From Bacteroidota bacterium (GTDB taxonomy: Bacteria; Bacteroidota; Bacteroidia; Palsa-965), in assembly GCA_003153435.1 (NCBI GenBank), contig PLYR01000061.1, positions 1-45,830 on the forward strand: a DNA stretch of 45,830 nucleotides, given 5' to 3'. Both the position numbers and the translations under genes were made by a program. The notes beneath the pieces were generated by a model that worked only from the letters and a program-made list of their open reading frames with translations, was not told the origin of the DNA and ran no database searches. Position 1 is the stretch's first letter. Every line of letters starts with the position of its first letter. Positions 45,515 to 45,830 of this stretch are shown here, piece after piece.

Positions 45515-45830
45515 TTAGTTTACTAAGAATGAAAATACCCAGATTTTTGTTGTTCAGCTAGCTTGCCAGGATCCTGATGCTGACCACATGGTGAGGATAT
45601 AACGCGTTGGGATGTGAAAAAATTGTTCTGGAGTAAAATCAATAAGAATAACTTTTTAAAATCATAAGCAATCCTATAAATCTGCTGCCAATCATGCAAT
45701 GCCGTCACGAGGTTAGCTACTTTGTCGTACTATTTCCTATTCTTGGGAATCAGCGCCCTCAAATTATGCAGCTTAGGTGGCATCCCTAATTTTCAATTAC
45801 GATCTTCCTCTCAAATACTAAACTTATCTA

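Larger units (their letters stand above)
45415..45830. other. AT-rich upstream region of the dlt-like operon, no gene recognised
   Basis: The first 120 bases are very AT-rich and hold the inverted repeat and putative promoters listed separately. From about 45540 to the window end all six frames are interrupted. On the minus strand two in-line segments (PPKLHNLRALIPKNRK, then after a TAG, YDKVANLVTALHDWQQIY) look slightly protein-like and could be a decayed gene, but no family was recognised. Confidence 0.4.

Noticed and set aside
45523-45708. 61-codon minus-strand ORF upstream of the dlt-like operon
   Set aside because: No family recognised, poor start context and interrupted extension upstream; kept only as a possible gene remnant.

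Overview
The window is chromosomal DNA from a member of the Bacteroidota, probably an environmental, possibly gliding relative of the Chitinophagales or Flavobacteriales; the exact lineage cannot be fixed from this sequence. The evidence is a SprA translocon gene, several secreted proteins with type IX secretion (T9SS) type A or CHU_C-type C-termini, SprB repeats, Omp28, DUF6029 and DUF4271 family genes, and several TAnnTTTG promoter elements of the Bacteroidota type. No tRNA, rRNA, CRISPR array, insertion sequence or phage gene was seen. Coding density is high.

Layout. 1-5736: the 3' two thirds of sprA, gcvH and an ElaA-like acetyltransferase. 5729-8560 (minus): cysC-cysD-cysN, which activate sulfate to APS and PAPS. 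8832-12955: deoC, an active aldehyde dehydrogenase, a truncated non-catalytic aldehyde dehydrogenase paralogue (together resembling a split ALDH16), and cysQ. 13006-19563: a surface-glycan block with gmd and fcl (GDP-L-fucose), a WecA/MraY-type phosphoglycosyltransferase, and two paralogous Wzi-like barrels on either side of it. 19662-22964: a sirtuin, a small T9SS cargo protein and a Bacteroidota helical protein of unknown function. 23098-28242: an envelope thiol-redox neighbourhood (Omp28/T9SS protein, TlpA thioredoxin, DUF6029 barrel, Omp28 lipoprotein). 28293-33833: DUF4271, hemD, rnpA, yidD, an S41 protease and an O-antigen-ligase-like protein. 33856-41129: sterol desaturase-type hydroxylase, SprB-repeat adhesin, beta-carbonic anhydrase and a CHU_C-type multidomain surface protein.

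The most interesting part is 41165-45414 (minus strand). It is a compact dlt-like operon in a diderm with no teichoic acid: acyl carrier protein (DltC-like), SGNH-type DltD-like protein, a 47-residue membrane microprotein that standard ORF calling misses, an MBOAT DltB-like protein and a DltA-like adenylating ligase. Gaps between genes are 1-5 bases. The microprotein has one membrane helix and ends in FVYQQF, matching the FxYxxF C-terminus of Gram-positive DltX, whose tyrosine is thought to carry the acyl group. Two key positions differ from classical Dlt proteins: the second catalytic-region His of the MBOAT (WHG motif) is Asn, and the DltA Cys269 position is Ile. This points to an envelope-polymer aminoacylation system of unknown acceptor and possibly altered substrate or chemistry. 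The operon starts at an AT-rich divergent region with a perfect 8-bp inverted repeat.
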